Numbered from the stretch's first letter, positions 21,836 through 35,800 are shown. The stretch is DNA of 64,000 nucleotides from Nymphaea colorata (GCF_008831285.2 NC_045151.1:1979544-2043543); one strand, 5' to 3'. Made by a program: numbers and translations. The notes: a model not told the origin generated them from the letters alone.

Positions 21836-22102
21836 TTTTTTTTTTTTTTGTGAAAAAATTATTTGGGTGAGCGAGAGGATCATCCCACCACTCGAAGCGA
21901 GGCCCGAAAGCCCCCCTCCATTCCCTCTGCCTCCGGGGTCCTGAGCTGCATCAGTGTCAATGATAAAACGGTGCTCCTTTCAACTTGGATGTCGTGCCCT
22001 ACCACCTTAAAACACAGGAGCATAGTACCTACGAGAATCGAACTAAAAACCTGCCTTATACAGGCCCCTAACCCGACCAATTACATTATGCTCCTTGAGG
22101 CA
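21836..22102 (-). mobile_element. tRNA-derived SINE
   Basis: Read on the minus strand, the head (22094 to 22017) folds like a tRNA: a perfect 7-bp acceptor-type stem GGAGCAT/ATGCTCC, a degenerate A box around AATTGG, and a B box GTTCGATTC (22035-22043). A body of about 180 bp follows and ends in a tail of about 14 A. Near-identical 14-bp target duplications flank it: ATTTTATCAATACG (21822-21835) and ATTTTATCAATATG (22103-22116). Non-coding; once transcribed by RNA polymerase III and moved by a partner LINE. Confidence 0.88.
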
Positions 22103-22116
22103 ATTTTATCAATATG

Positions 22117-23181
22117 TTACTTCAACATGTCTGGTTAATATCTATCAATTCATAACCTTACCCAAGTTGGTGAACATCTTTTCTTCAACACCCTAGCTCT
22201 TCCTCAACTTTTTTTTTTTAAAATTTATATGTAAACTTTAGAAATTTTATTTAACTGATGCAAAAAATTTGAAAATGATATTAAGCTCAAAATTTTGAAG
22301 CTATAATTTGATCCCTTTCACTATAGCCAACTAGGGAAATTTGAAAAATTGTGGGCGTTAAAATGGTGTTTAACGAATAAGTGCTCAATTTTTTCAGAAA
22401 ATTTGTGAACAAGTGGACATGTTGATCACAAAACTTAATTTTTGGCATGAACGATTAAAATGCCCCATGAAAGACCAAATATCTTTTGTAAAGAACGCTG
22501 AGTTCTTTGTTTGTTTTCATATACAAAAAAAAATGGACTTTTCTTTTTGTCGGTTATTTTTAAAAGTTCAGCTGGGACTTATTATTTGCTCGAAAGTTAG
22601 CGCTTTTTTAATTTTTTATTATATTTTGGGGTGATGGAGAATGGAAAGAATTTCAGGAGGGTCCCTTTTCTTGTGCATAATTTTCACACATTTTAAACAA
22701 AATTTGCAAAAAATGAATTGTAAATTTCTTAAAATGCCCCCAACAACCCCGTGGCTCCGCCCCCTGCTAATAGCTTCACTTATTTACAACAAGGTACGGT
22801 TCAATAAAGGACCTTGTGAATGTGGCCAATATTAAGTTCAATCTGGGACGTATCTATTCGACTTTTGATCAGCCGATATTATAATAAAATACCGAGAAGA
22901 TAACTTTTTATTTTTTTAATAGAATAAAGCCGAGATCAAAAAGGATACTAAACATTTTAAAAACTCTTTGGTTCAATTTAAATCTCATAGTCGTTGTCAC
23001 ACTGAATCTTTAAATCCTTTTAAGAAAAAACCACTCACCTTGAAAATTTTTTAATGCGAAAAGGAGTTTAACTATAATTTTTTGATAATAAAGGAGAGAT
23101 TCGAGAAGCCGGTCTTGCAACTTTTTTTTTATTGGAAAACTAAAAGGACTTTCCGATTGTTGAGTTTGAAAATTTTGTGAG
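22117..23181. other. Intergenic, no gene seen
   Basis: AT-rich. A terminus-like GTGGCTCCGCCCCCTGC at 22751-22767 resembles the right end of the hAT-like elements in this window, but no left partner was found. Confidence 0.45.
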
Positions 23182-23408
23182 GGTGTTTGATTACGTTGGA
23201 TTTTAGATCCAAGAGTAATGAAGTAAATAAATTGTTAATTTGAGAACAGTGGATTCAAAATCACAAATTTTTTATGCATCTAGATCTAGAATCAAAGAGA
23301 GGTGGTCTGACTTGAGATTTGTTATTTCAAGCATGAAATTTTAAGACCTTGTTAGAAATCAAAGTTTTAAATCCTAGAATCTAATGACCCAAAGTAATCA
23401 AACACACC
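23182..23408. mobile_element. MITE-like inverted-repeat element
   Basis: GGTGTTTGATTAC at the left and GTAATCAAACACACC at the right are inverted copies bounding a 227-bp AT-rich non-coding segment. No convincing target duplication, so the superfamily is not assigned. Confidence 0.55.
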
Positions 23409-23789
23409 AGAAAAAGGCTTGATAACCCTGAAAAAATTGTCAGTGTATGGTTCAAATTTCACTAGCTGTCCATTCTGAAATTAAATGGGGATGAATTTTT
23501 TTACAGAAAAACTTCACCTTGCATTATGTTAAACTCCAATGAAGATCCACTTAAAACAGTTTGACTATGTTATTGAAAAAAATCTCTCAGTGTATACAGG
23601 AGAAAATTTGTCCATATTTCCTCCGTCAAACACACCTAAATGAGACAGGGAATGTAGACTCAGTAAACTTCAGAGACTTTTGTTTCTTTGTGGCGTGATA
23701 TGACACCTCTTGAGTACACTTGCATACCCATTTGAGCAATCTACTTTTTTTAATAATTTTATTAAACGTATTTTATATATTTTCTTTCT

Positions 23790-23965
23790 CGAGCTTAATC
23801 GAGTTCAATCGAGCCGAGCCCACTTAACTCGAGCTCGACTCGCTTAGATTGTCGAGTTCATTTCTTAACTCAAACTCGACTCGTTTAATAAACAAGTCGA
23901 GTTTGAGTCAAGTTTATCGAGCGAGTTCGAGTTAGCTCGACTCGTTGAACAACCCTACTCTTAAG
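23790..23965. repeat. GAGCTCGACTCG-rich repeat fragment
   Basis: Dense runs of CGAGCTCGACTCG, AATCGAG and TCGAGTTT motifs end in GAACAACCCTA. The composition matches the complete hAT element at 60136-60678, so this looks like a relative or fragment. Confidence 0.6.
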
Positions 23966-25035
23966 GACCCCAAATTGTTCATAGTTCAGATTAGTCGTAT
24001 TTTTTTCATATATTCTATATTTTTTTTATTAGTGTCACATGTTTTGTTAATTTGGTCTTGAATCTTCGGTGGAGCCGGAAATTTGCAGTTGTGTGGTACT
24101 AATATAAGAAATCTCGGAACACCAATATGTAAGAAACTAAAGTATAAAGAAGCCAATACGTAAACAAAATAAATTATGTGGGTACGTGTAGCGGTGTAGG
24201 CAACTGCCAAACTACGTTCTTTTCCTTTAGAGTAACGAATTATATTTTTCAAAATTTTAACTGGAGCCAAACTATGTTCCTCCATGGAGCCAAACTATGT
24301 TCCTCCATGCATTGGTATGCAGTGGGGACATCTATTGATCCTGCTTGATGTTATATGATCTTCTATGACTTTCGGAGCTTGTCCGCCAGCAGGTTTCCGC
24401 TCAAAAGAAGAGAGAGAAAGAGGGAGAGAGAAAAGGCTTTTGGGTGGCTTGGACCACCCAGGCCTACTTTGGGATGGCGAAAGAAGAGAGGGAAAGCGAT
24501 GAGAGAGTAGTAAAATAACTATGTTCCATTCCTTTCTCTTTCTTTTCCGTGGTCGGTCTTTTTAGGCGAGGCCGAAATAAAAAGAGAGTAAAAGAGTATG
24601 GTTGTCATCCAACACTGAGTCTTGTTTCTAGGAAAAAAAGCCACACAAAAAGAAGATGAGGAAAGGGAAAACTTTTTCTTTTGATCCCAAACCAAACACT
24701 GATTGGATATGAAAGTGGGAGGAACCTTCCTGCCTATGGTCGGAAATGAGGTGTAATCTGATTTAGGGATTTTTTGTCTTATCCTACTTTATCAAATCTA
24801 AGGTATGGTGACACCCAAGGGGCATTCTATTTGCACCACAATTAGGGCATTAGATATGGCAGTGATTGATAGAGCTAGAATTTTTTTTTCTGACTAAAGT
24901 GACAAATGGCATGACTAAATAAAACTTTTTTTTCAGAAGCGAACTACTTTTTTCAAAAATTTTAGGGGTGCCAAATTAGAATTTGAAGAGATAAAAATTT
25001 ATTTTTCAAAACCTTGAGGGGTGCGTGGTCGTTGT

Positions 25036-25150
25036 AGATAGGGCTGCACAATGAGTTGAGCCAACTCGGGTTAAACGATTCGAGTACAAGTTATAGGAAC
25101 TAGACTCATTTAAACTCGGCTCGGCTCTCGACTATGTAAAACTGGCTCAT
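25036..25150. repeat. Second GAGTTGAG/CTCGGCTCG repeat fragment
   Basis: TAGGGCTGCACAATGAGTTG begins a short stretch of ACTCGG and CTCGGCTCGG words like the left end of the element at 60136; no right end is visible. Confidence 0.45.
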
Positions 25151-26185
25151 CATAGTTGAATTAGTTAAAGAGCACGCACAAGTTAAACAAGCAAACAACC
25201 TGATTGTATGTTTAATCCATGGCGACTTAACTCTATTATATAGTTCTTCTATGCTGGTTAAGCATTTGATGTACTATTCCCGATGGAGTTGGCATAACAG
25301 CTAAGGGTAGGAGTTGGTAGATGGTCAGTTTTCATTGCGAGTGCCAAAGGCATCAAAGTCATGCGTTGTGCTTTAAAAATGGGATTACTGATATGCAACT
25401 TGAAGCACACCAATGTCTTGATGCACTGAAAGCAAGTCGTGTACTTAACTGGGTAGTACTATCTTCCCTTGCAACGAAAAATTTTCATGCATATTTCCTT
25501 ATCTTCAACATTAACAAGAAAACCAAGGATTCTTCAATCCCTGGTCTCTTTCAAAACTGGGCAGTCTTACCATTAGTAGATGGCTTACTTCATTCCACCC
25601 CCAACCAAGAAATCCAAGACATGGTCTACCCACCTATTAGTAGATCAATGACTAATGGACCTATTTGGTGGACTAGTAAATCAATGAATATATATGCATT
25701 TTGACTTGAAAAACAGTCGCAATGAAGATGCCACAATTAATCAAATTCCATTTTATCATTTTTCTGTGTGCATCTTAATATTTTCTTGATCGGGTTCGCA
25801 GTCTGCAAAAGGTGAAGCCACCTTCTTGCCACCACCCTTAGTGTTTAGGGCTTCTTCAGAACCGTGGTAGTCATATGATACATCCTTTAACTTGAGTGTC
25901 AAGCATGTCACTCCTTGTTGTCCATATAAAAGAATAGTGTCAATGGAAATAGAACCAAAGAAGGTTGTCAACACGGCACTCAGGCAGACTAGTTATGTCA
26001 GCTTCTTAATTGGGTTGAATTATGCAAGAAGCACTTAATATTTTCCTCACTGTGATAATAAGAAAGTATTGTATAAACATTTTTTGGATAGTAGATATTT
26101 TAAGTCGGACAAGTAGTTCACTAATTGCAAGAATACTACAATAAATTGAAAGGAATATGGGCTTTTAGGCTGCCAAGAGTACTAG
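25150..26185. other. Intergenic; one unassigned 127-codon frame
   Basis: A plus-strand frame at 25321-25704 (127 codons) is the longest here. Around LEAHQCLDALKASRVLNWVV it is faintly like RNase H-like domains of plant non-LTR elements (RVT_3), but catalytic residues are not evident and the match is weak. Nothing else is supported. Confidence 0.25.
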
Positions 26186-26188
26186 TAA

Positions 26189-26350
26189 GGGGTGGTTTGG
26201 TAGGAGAAACATTTCGTAAGTGTTTTTATGAATCTATCCAAGATTGAAGCAGATTCATCAAACACTGGACTATTATTATATGAATTTACTCCAATCTTTA
26301 AGGCAGATTCATGGAACATTCATAAAATGTTTTTACTGCCAAACTACCTC
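26189..26350. mobile_element. Tourist-like MITE (PIF/Harbinger type)
   Basis: Ends GGGGTGGTTTGGTAGGAGAA and, inverted, GAGGTAGTTTGGCAGTAAAA bound a 162-bp non-coding segment. The flanking TAA trinucleotides (26186-26188 and 26351-26353) are the expected 3-bp target duplication. Confidence 0.75.
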
Positions 26351-26353
26351 TAA

Positions 26354-27280
26354 TTTTCTCAACCAAAATGGTTGATATTTAGTTATTTCATATATGACTC
26401 ATTTGCAACCCTAATCGTTGCCTTTCCTTCAGGAAACATGCAAGCAATGGAGATGGAGTGGTAATGATAAAATCAAGTGGATAGTAGAGACACAGGGAAG
26501 CAAATGCGCCAGTCAAGATGATATGGGAGGCGCAAATTGGGATGTCAATTGTCAATGGGTCCGGTTTTCTTGACCTGCTCCTCTTGGACCTATTAAGAAA
26601 ACGTACCGGCATTTCATTGTTCGGTATGCAGATCTTGGTCCGGGTCTGTCAACTAAAAGCTGATTTGATTCAAGTTTGGTATCAAAATCAGATCCGGGTT
26701 CAAGTTTGGATTCAATCCGATCCAATACCGTGATTCACGCTCGACTTTGCGTGCAAAAGCCGGACCACACTTCTGCTGGATGTGGAGAGGAGAGAAAGAG
26801 ACAGACAGCCAAGAAGATGCATGTTGGTTGCTGAAGTTCCATCTTCCCGGAAATCTCTCTCCACTTTTTTTAAAAAAAAATTCTTTAGTATTTATTGGAG
26901 AAGACTGTGTAAACTGAAATGAACTAAAAGAAACTTAAATACAAAAATAATTAGACTAAGATTTGAAAAAGAAAAACTGGATAAATATAAGCCAAACGTT
27001 AGTAATTTGGTTGCTTGAATTCGAAAAATCCGTTGAGTTGGATCTGCTTAAGAAAATAAACGTCAAAGTGTAATAGCATTCGGATTCCGGCGTTAGAAAA
27101 ATCAGCATGAATCTATCAGTTTGAGCATGAATGATGGCACCAAACCTATACAAGGTGCCATTGGACGGGAAAATCCTCTACGATTCCATGTATTATATCA
27201 TGGGGCGATGTGATAACGGCAGTGATTAGATGGTTGGATGGCCGGAGGATTTCATTTCTTGTATATATCCGGTGTAAAGC

Positions 27281-27326
<46 letters not shown>

Positions 27327-28334
27327 ACCATTCTTCTTTTTTAGAGGTATGTCTTTCATTTAACCAATGACAATATTTTAGCCATTTTTAACACATATGG
27401 TCGTTTGTTTGGGGTCATAATATATAATATAATCTTGACACTGTATCATAAAAGTCATAAAAATGGGGCCTTTCTCGAAAATGACACCTAAAAAGCTCGA
27501 TTTTAAGTGACATTTTTAATTTTCAAAGCAGATTATTTATTATGACATTTTATCTGTAAAGCTTTTCTTGATTTTTAAATTACGTTTGTTGCCGTGGTGT
27601 TTGAAATTAAAAATTAAGAAAAAAAACAAATTAGATTTGAATTGCACTTTCTTTTGGTGAACAAATTCAATTTGACATTTTGGAAAGGTATTAATCAGAA
27701 ACCGTCGCGGACAGGTGCATCCATTGAAAAGCAAAAAGCTCGAGCTTTACACGTTTCGAGCCTTTACTGACATTTATAAAATAACAATTTCACTTTACCA
27801 CCTCCATAAAAATAAGGTTAAAAGCCTGACGATTTCGAAAATAAATTAAAAGCGGCAGCATTTCTTCATAAAGTCGTAAAATAAAACCTTTTCGATTTCT
27901 TTTTCGAGTGTAAAAACTGCAACCTTTATACATTTTTTAAATGGGCTGCCGTTCAAATGAAACCCAAATTTCACGTGTTGCAGAGAATATAGAGGAAAAT
28001 TTAAGATTATAAAAGTGCTCGGATGCAATTTTTTTATTATTTGTTCTTTTTTTTGGAAAATATTGGGGTGACGTGGACTTCCGACTCCGAGTCGCATGAT
28101 GTCTGCGGTCACGACTTCATACTTTTTAGTCTATTCAGAGAAACTTTCACTTGTAGTTCTACCATTTTACCACAAATTCATATAGGGGGTTGAAGTAAAA
28201 CGATAAGGTCAGATCTTAATTTAAGATCATTTAAGAGTTAAAAGTAAAGGTCAGTCAAACAACGTATATAAAAGGTGCACCGCTTAATGGGTGTTATTCT
28301 TTCAAACAATAAAAAAAATAATAGAATGACTACT
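26354..28334. other. Intergenic, with a (TA)n tract
   Basis: No supported gene. 26630-26735 is rich in GGTCCGG/GATCCG words. A (TA)n run of about 40 bp lies at 27284-27323. Confidence 0.5.
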
Positions 28335-29110
28335 TTAATTTGAATTTTGTATTGTACTCTATTTTACGCACTCAAAACCCCAAAAACAACAAGAATAAAA
28401 GAGAGGGTCTTCGATTTTAAGTTGTTAATCTCTTGTTTATTCGACTTGATACAGTCTAATTTGAATGGTGTATTACATTTTATTCCACACAGCTCAAAAC
28501 CCCGAAAACAACAATAATAAAAGAAAGAGGTCTTTGGATCTTAAGTTGTTAATATCTTGCTTATTTACTTGATAATTTGAATGGTGTATTGTACTCTACT
28601 TGACGCAACTTAAAACCCCAAAAACAACAAAAATAAAAGAGAGGGGTCTTCGGATCTTAAGTTGTTAATCTCTTGCTTATTTGACTTGATACTGTGGTCT
28701 AATTTGAATGGTGTATTGTATTCTACTCAACGCAGCTCAAAACCCCAAAATCAACAATAATAAAAGAGAGGGATTTTTGGATCTTAAGTTGTTAATTTCT
28801 TGCTTATTCACTTGATAATTTGAATGGTGTATTGTACTCTACTCGACACAGCTCAAAACCTCGAAAACAATAGGAATAATAGAGTAGGGTCTTCGGATCT
28901 TAAATTGTTAATCTTTTGCTTATTCGACTTGATACAATCTAATTTGAATGGTGTATTGTATTCTACTCGATACAGCTCAAAACCCTGAAAACAACAAGAA
29001 TAAAAAGAGAGAGGTCTTCAGATCTTAGGTTGTTAATTTCTTTGCTTATTCGACTTGATCCAGTCTAAAACCAAAACCTTAGAAGCAGAAGGAATAAAGG
29101 GTCTTTGGAT
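28335..29110. repeat. Dimeric tandem array, about 120 bp unit, six copies plus remnant
   Basis: Each unit contains AATTTGAATGGTGTATTGTA, GCTCAAAACCCCAAAAACAA, and GGATCTTAAGTTGTTAAT with CTTGCTTATT. Units alternate at their ends between a longer form (CGACTTGATACAGTCTAATTTG) and a shorter form (ACTTGATAATTTG), giving a higher-order dimer of about 240 bp. The array stops about 750 bp upstream of the glucanase start codon. Confidence 0.85.
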
Positions 29111-29859
29111 AATTGGATCTTGTTTGGGTGGATACCATGTTGTTAACCTTTTACTTACTTTAAGACTGAAGCATGTACTTTTTTAAATCAGAAACATAAA
29201 GGTGGTATTTTTAAATTATTATGAAAGTATTGGACCTACATGAAAATTTTCAACGATTCATGTGCTGATGGCCCTTGGTCTCTATTGCAGGAACTCCCGC
29301 TCTTCTATGTCGATGGCTCAAGCGTGTAGACTGTTGATATAGACCTCTGTCTCTCTCTCTTCGGAGGGGCGAAGAAAATGAGCTGAGAGAGAACTGCGAT
29401 GAGTAGAACAGGCAAAAGAAAGGAAGGGAGAAGTTGGTTTTTCGAATGGGGGAAATTCCGGCTGGTGGAAGAAAAGCATTTTCCCGGAAAAGGGTGATGT
29501 GGGGAAGGAGTTAACTTTCTGGAGAGTGACGGAATAGATTCCGGGCACCGACTTTGCTTCCTTGGCTTACTTTCTTTTGCCTTGAGGAGGGGCTTGGGGT
29601 TTGGCTGGTGTTTGGAAGAAGGGGAACGAAGGGGGAAAGAGGGGAAGGGAAGTGGGGGTTGGAAGGCCAGGGAGAATCTGTCTATGGCATGGTTGGGGAA
29701 GAAACATGGAGTGTTGGAGACGACGGAGGCTTATCACCACCAACATACCCATCATCGTCGATTCCAATACGATTGGAATCGTCCTCCTTTAAGGTTTCCT
29801 CGCCCGGTGTTTTTCTTCCCGGATTTTGGAGCGACATCTTCCGCTCCTTCCGCCTTGCG
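29111..29859 (+). promoter_or_regulatory. Upstream region and leader of the GH17 gene
   Basis: Sequence between the tandem array and the glucanase ATG. It shifts from AT-rich to a CT/GA-rich, more GC-balanced leader after about 29330. No clear TATA box was identified, so the transcription start is not placed. Confidence 0.45.
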
Positions 29860-32800
29860 ATGGAGTTCTTTCTCCTCTCCGCCCTCCTCCGCCTCCACCA
29901 CCACCGCCTCTTCCTCCTCCTCCTCCTTCTGTTTGTTTTCTCTTCAGGTGCGTGTGTGCATGCCATAGCAGTCATTGATTTGATTTTGAATGTCTCCATC
30001 GGCAAGTCTTTTCTTTTTGTTCTTATTTCTTTTCTTCTTTCGTGCCTTTCTCTTTTGGTGGGATCTTCTCTTTCATTTTTTAGAGCTATCTAGTCGTTGA
30101 ACGAGAGCCGGTTTGAATTTGTAGTTTCCATCTTCTCCTCCTTCTTGTGCGTTCCTCTGCTGCACATCAATTGGGGTGCAAAAAAATTGGTCTCTCTTGC
30201 TCGGTTTCTTTAGTTCATAGTTGGGTTTCTTCCGTTCATCCATCCTGAGCTGTTTTCTTGGGTTGATCAATTTTGTCGCTAAATTTCTTTGAGATACCCA
30301 CTTTGGAAACATAACTTGGTGGCTTCTTTCTACAGAATGGCTGGCATGAATTGTTTGAATTGGAACGTAATATGATCCTTTTTTCTGCAACAATCTTCTT
30401 CTTCCTTTTGACCTTTTTCCTTCGATTTTCGTCATTCAGGCACTCTGAAGGTGAACGCCTTTACTGGAACTTTTGGAATAAACTATGGTAGAGTAGCCGA
30501 TAACTTGCCTGCTCCTGAAAGCGTGGTGACTCTTCTCAAGGCCAACAGGATAAAGAACGTAAGGATTTACGACGCCAATCATGATGTTCTCAAGGCATTC
30601 AGCAAGTCTGGGCTTGAGATTGTAGTCGGCGTGGCGAATGAGTACCTGAAAGATATGAGTGTGAACGAAGACAGTGCCATGACTTGGATCAAAGAGAACG
30701 TGCAGACCTTCCTGCCTGATACCCATATCGTTGGAATAGCGGTAGGAAATGAAATCTTGGGTGGAAGTGATTCGGAGCTTGCAGAGGTTCTCCTCCCTGC
30801 TGTTAAGAATGTATACAATGCCATCAGCAGGCTTCAGCTAACTGGCACCATTCAGGTCTGGACGCCGCATTCTGAGGCAGTCTTTGCATCATCCTTTCCT
30901 CCTTCATCCTGCACCTTCAGAGATGATGTAATTCAATATATGAAGCCCCTGTTAGCCTTCTTCTCCAAGACAGGAGCTCCCTTCTACGTCAATGCCTATC
31001 CATTTCTTGCCTACAAGTCTGATCCATCGAATATCAACATTAATTATGCACTATTCAAGTCAAATGCAGGGGTTTACGACGGGAAGTCAAATCTGCACTA
31101 TGATAACATGTTTGATGCACAGATTGATGCTGCTTATTTTGCATTGGAAGCTGCTGGCTATGGGGACATGGAAGTCCGCATATCGGAGACTGGTTGGGCA
31201 TCCAAGGGGGATGCTGATGAAGCTGGTGCCACGCTTGAGAATGCAAGGACCTATAACTTCAACCTAAGGAAGAGGCTTGCCAAAAAGAAAGGGACACCAT
31301 ATCGGCCAAAGAGGGTGGTGAAGGCATATATATTCGCTTTATTCAACGAAGATTCAAAGCCTGGGCCAACCTCTGAAAGGAACTTTGGTCTGTTCAAACC
31401 TGATGGCAGCATTTCTTATAATATCGGATTTACTGGGTTGAAGCCTTCATCCGCCTCCTCATCTTTGCTATCTTTAAAGGTATGTTGCTTGCTTTTAAAA
31501 CGTTAGCCCGCACGGCTCCTTTTTTCTCTCAGACGTTTGCAGTAGAGTAAGTATGAGTTTCTGCCATTTAATTGACAGGAACTTCCTTTTTTGTTGGTTA
31601 CCTGGGCAGCGTGGGTAATAGCTTCTACTGGGATTCTAGTATAATACTATAATGCAGATTACCTGTCTAGCTGGCCTGCTCATTTTCATTAGTTGCTACT
31701 TTTCTTGAATGTTGTTATGATTGTAAATTAGAGGTCGGAGTTTCTGAAACGTAACTTGAGCCAAATCCAATAGTGCTAAGTTGAGGTCCGGGAGCATAAC
31801 TTGAGCATCTGTGAAAATTAGATGCATCTCATTTGAAAAGTTCTTTCCTTTCATTTTCTTCAACTTTATTTGTTTTCTGATAATTACGGATTTAAGCAGA
31901 AAGTTGGGCGCATTTATCTACCAGCATAAGTGTAGCATGTCCAGTCATGGATATGTAGGCCATGAAAATGTGGGTTCCTGCTATACTTTGGAATGGTGCA
32001 TGTGCAGATAGGGAAAGCACATGAGTATTTATAAATGGGACTGGATGAACTCTATATATATCTATGCATGTGTGCTTGTCTGTGTATCTTACTACTTATT
32101 AGATCTAAATCAAAAGCAGTCTTAACATAAATGAACTGCAATTGTAAATTTCTCAGTAGAAACTTTGTGGATTAGAAGTCATCTGCCTTAAACATTTTTG
32201 AACGAAAATACCCCTGACACGAAGCATACCTTTAGGAAGACGTATTTGCATCATAAACTCAGCGAACTGTTCGATTTTCCTTGTAAAATAGAGCAAAAAA
32301 GTGGACATTTGTGAAAAAATATAACTTTGCATATCCAATCACACAACTCTCTCTCTCTCTCGTGCTGCTCTCTGGTTCAGATAGTGCTAGTTGAAATTAA
32401 AATATTAAATATAGCTTAAGTTGTTTTTCTTATTTTAACAATTAAATAAATGGAATGCTAAAATTTTGGTAGTTTTCCAAATAATGAGAAAATAGAACTC
32501 ATTATTATTTTAATAATAATGTGGTAATATCACCCAAGAAAAGTAAAATGGAAAGAAGGAAATTCTTGCAGGTTTCAATTGCTCACAAAATCATCACAAT
32601 AATATTGTAACATATCTGCAAATTTGTTTCAAAATCATTTTTTGTAGAGCTTAATGTCTTTTATATCTTCTAACATTTTAATAAATTATTTTAAATTGTT
32701 ATTAATGTTTTTGTAGGAATATGCATAGAAAATCTCGTAATGTCATGATTGTTTTTACTGCTTTTTGCATATTTTTCAATTTTCTGAGCTCCTAAGTTCC

Positions 32801-35800
32801 TTTTTTCCCAAGAAAACAAGTTTCTTTTATAATACCCAAGAAGAACCTCACCTCTAAAAACCCGAGAACTATATTTGTGAATGTGGAAAAATTATATATA
32901 TTACTAAACTATAATTATGCTTGTTGTTTTACTACACACACGTATTATTTTTGAAAATTTATGCAAAATATGACTTTAAAATTCAAAGGATCACAAATTC
33001 GTAAAAGTTCGAATAAATTCAAGATTAAGTCAATGTTTTAACTTAATCTTTAGATCTGTTCTTGAAGTTTTTTTACCTTGTGTATTTAATAGCTTGTCCT
33101 TATGGATGGGTCATTTTCTAAATTTCTAATATATATTAAAGTTATAACATTGTTGTGGAGAAACCACTTTTAGTTTTGTTTGCTTTCCAAAGTCTGGTCG
33201 GTTAAAAACCTTTCAAACAGGATATGCATGATCTTTGAGTAGAAATGAATTTTCTAGTCATGTAATAGCAGTGTTTAAGTAAATTTTCAATTGCTCAAGG
33301 ATCAATCTGGAAACTCTAGTTAATCAAGTTTTTCTATCGAGGTTCAGGTGATAAGACATGCATATATGAGTAAATATTGTTGCCAAATTTATCTGCATTA
33401 ATGATAGGGTGCTTTCTATCGAGGTTCAGGTGATAAGACATGTCTTTGTAGGAGACATGATATAAATAATGTGATTGTGATGTCTTATGAGGTCTTAAAA
33501 TTTTGAACGACAAATCGTAATTTTCAAAATTCTGTGTTTGAAATTACATATTCTATATCCAAATATGACTTCTATGGAAGTATGACGGATACATGTCTTA
33601 GCATCAATTCTGTAGCACCTTGTATTTTGTCAAAGATGCGCATGCACACGGACTGTAACTCTTTTGACTCTTTTAATATATTTTTTGCGGAACCTGAAGT
33701 TGAAATTTTTTTAGTTTGAACTTTTGCTTCTTCAAAGATCCTGGCTTTGTGCATTAACTAATCAGAATCTCTTTTATTTCTATTATAGACATCATCATAG
33801 TGTCCTGCCTTTTCTAGATGCTAGATTTGGTTCAATTCTCTATCAATCATTTTAGTTTGAATTGTTATGCTAAAGTATGACAATTAGTGAACAAAAGAAG
33901 CAGTGCAGTTAGGCATCTTGTGTTGTGCTTACGTCCCTTTGCCTGTAGGACAGTCGCTTTTTGTTCTACAGTTAGCATGTTGCTTCTTATATTATTCTTA
34001 CTCATGGTGCATGTCTGTTTGATATCTAGCATTTGTGCGGTTCTGAAATTTTTTGTACCATGAGTATGAAAAATCAAACATAGTACTGAAGGTCCGAAAC
34101 GGATCCACCTGTTTTTTCTATGGGTCTAAAGTATTCTCATGGCAATGATGGTCATCTGAAGAAATTGGAAGCATGCAATTTCAATCACAGATGAAGCGGC
34201 ATAGTAAGGCTCTAGGTGTAGGGGTTTGATTATTTTTCCTCACCATCTGGAAATCATCAGAGATGGGAGGGTGTCTGAAAATATTTTTTGGCAAAATTTG
34301 AAACTATTAGTACATGCACCACAAACACTTATGCAATATGCAGCAGTTACGTGTCTCTGTCTGGTGTCTCTATACCTCTGTCCTGGTGACGAACACCCTC
34401 TAATGTCTCCACACAGATGACTAGGTAGGTTATCATATTAAGGCCCTTCAAGTTCAAGGGGGTCAGTTACCTGCTTGCGAGTGCTTGGGTCTATCGAGAA
34501 TGTGATATGGACTCTTCAAGGAGGTTGCTGGACCTGCACCGGTGTGGGTGTGGCTCATGATCAATCGTGCCACATGCAGTCAGCCATGAACATTGATCTG
34601 AATATAGACTCAATGCGGTTGATGATGTGAACTCAGTCATTCAGTAGCTCATGTTCATAAACAATTTATACATTACACTTTCCCTGGTTAATATTTCTAA
34701 ATATTGTCTCACTTTTGATAATGAAAACTTTGTCACCATATTTCTATCTTGCTTGCCTTTTCTTTTTTGGCGTAATTGATTGTTTCCTGTTTGTCATTAC
34801 TTGGTTTACGTTTATGCACCATAATTATCAGAATTTTAATACATTGATTATAAACTTTAGATGCGTTGTGTGTAAAACAGTTGATGGGCAAGAGAGGGGT
34901 ACCCAGTGCTTCTACATTGGTGAAACTTGGTGGTTTTCCTCATTGTTAAATAAATACAAATGATACCTATATATATGTATATATTTCTGACTCGAGGAAA
35001 TCGCACACAAAGCCAAGTGATCTTGTTGCTTTCCCAGAAACGTAAAACCCTGAGGCTAGTACTCTAATGGTCCCACCCCCCAGGGCTACGCCTGCTTTGG
35101 CTTATGCAGGGGGTTGAGCCATGCCAAGTGACAGTGCCTCTTCTGTGTGTGACACCTCTTTTGCTTGTGATCTGCTTAAAGTTTTCTACTGTCTCATCTT
35201 GTCGACATGGCCGGCTCCTGGAAACAGAGTGTTAACCCTCTGAAAAGCTCAGTTTCTAGTAGATGATGTATAAGAGTGTATTTAAGTGTTTGCCATTCAT
35301 CTGGTGATAGTTTGTGACAGTCTCATCTGTTTTGAGGAGCGTATAGCAACTGCTTATTAGATTTTTCTTTGTTTTTTGGTTGCTGCTGATGATGGCTTTG
35401 TTTGGTTTATCACCACGAGTATTTATTTGTGGTTTAGCTCAAGTTCAAAAACTTTTAATATGTACACAAGATGCTTCATAAAGGAGCATATGGTTTACCA
35501 TTGGCAGTTTGGATTTTTTATAGGAGCAAAATTGTATACATATACTACAACAAATAACTCCCCTATAACTTTTTTAGTGCTCTTGCAAACATGACTAGCA
35601 GTCTCCTTCAAGAACATCACCATCTTACCATCCTTGCTTCTGATCTTCTCTTGTCTTTCCCAGTTGAAGCATATCTGCACTCTCTTAATCTTAAATATGA
35701 AAAATCTACATCCTTGTGGATCATGAGAAGTGGTGGATTAATCAGTTCAAGCTTCATTTTACTTTGTATGGTTTGGGTTTCTGTTAGGATGGGGTCTGTG

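Noticed and set aside
22017-22094. Possible functional tRNA gene
   Set aside because: The acceptor-like stem and B box are present, but the A box is degenerate, the sequence continues into a SINE body with a poly(A) tail, and target duplications flank the whole unit.
29554-30093. 179-codon plus frame over the glucanase leader
   Set aside because: Only its part from 29860 is used, as the signal-peptide exon. The upstream part has no family match, and the frame beyond 29947 reads into the first intron.
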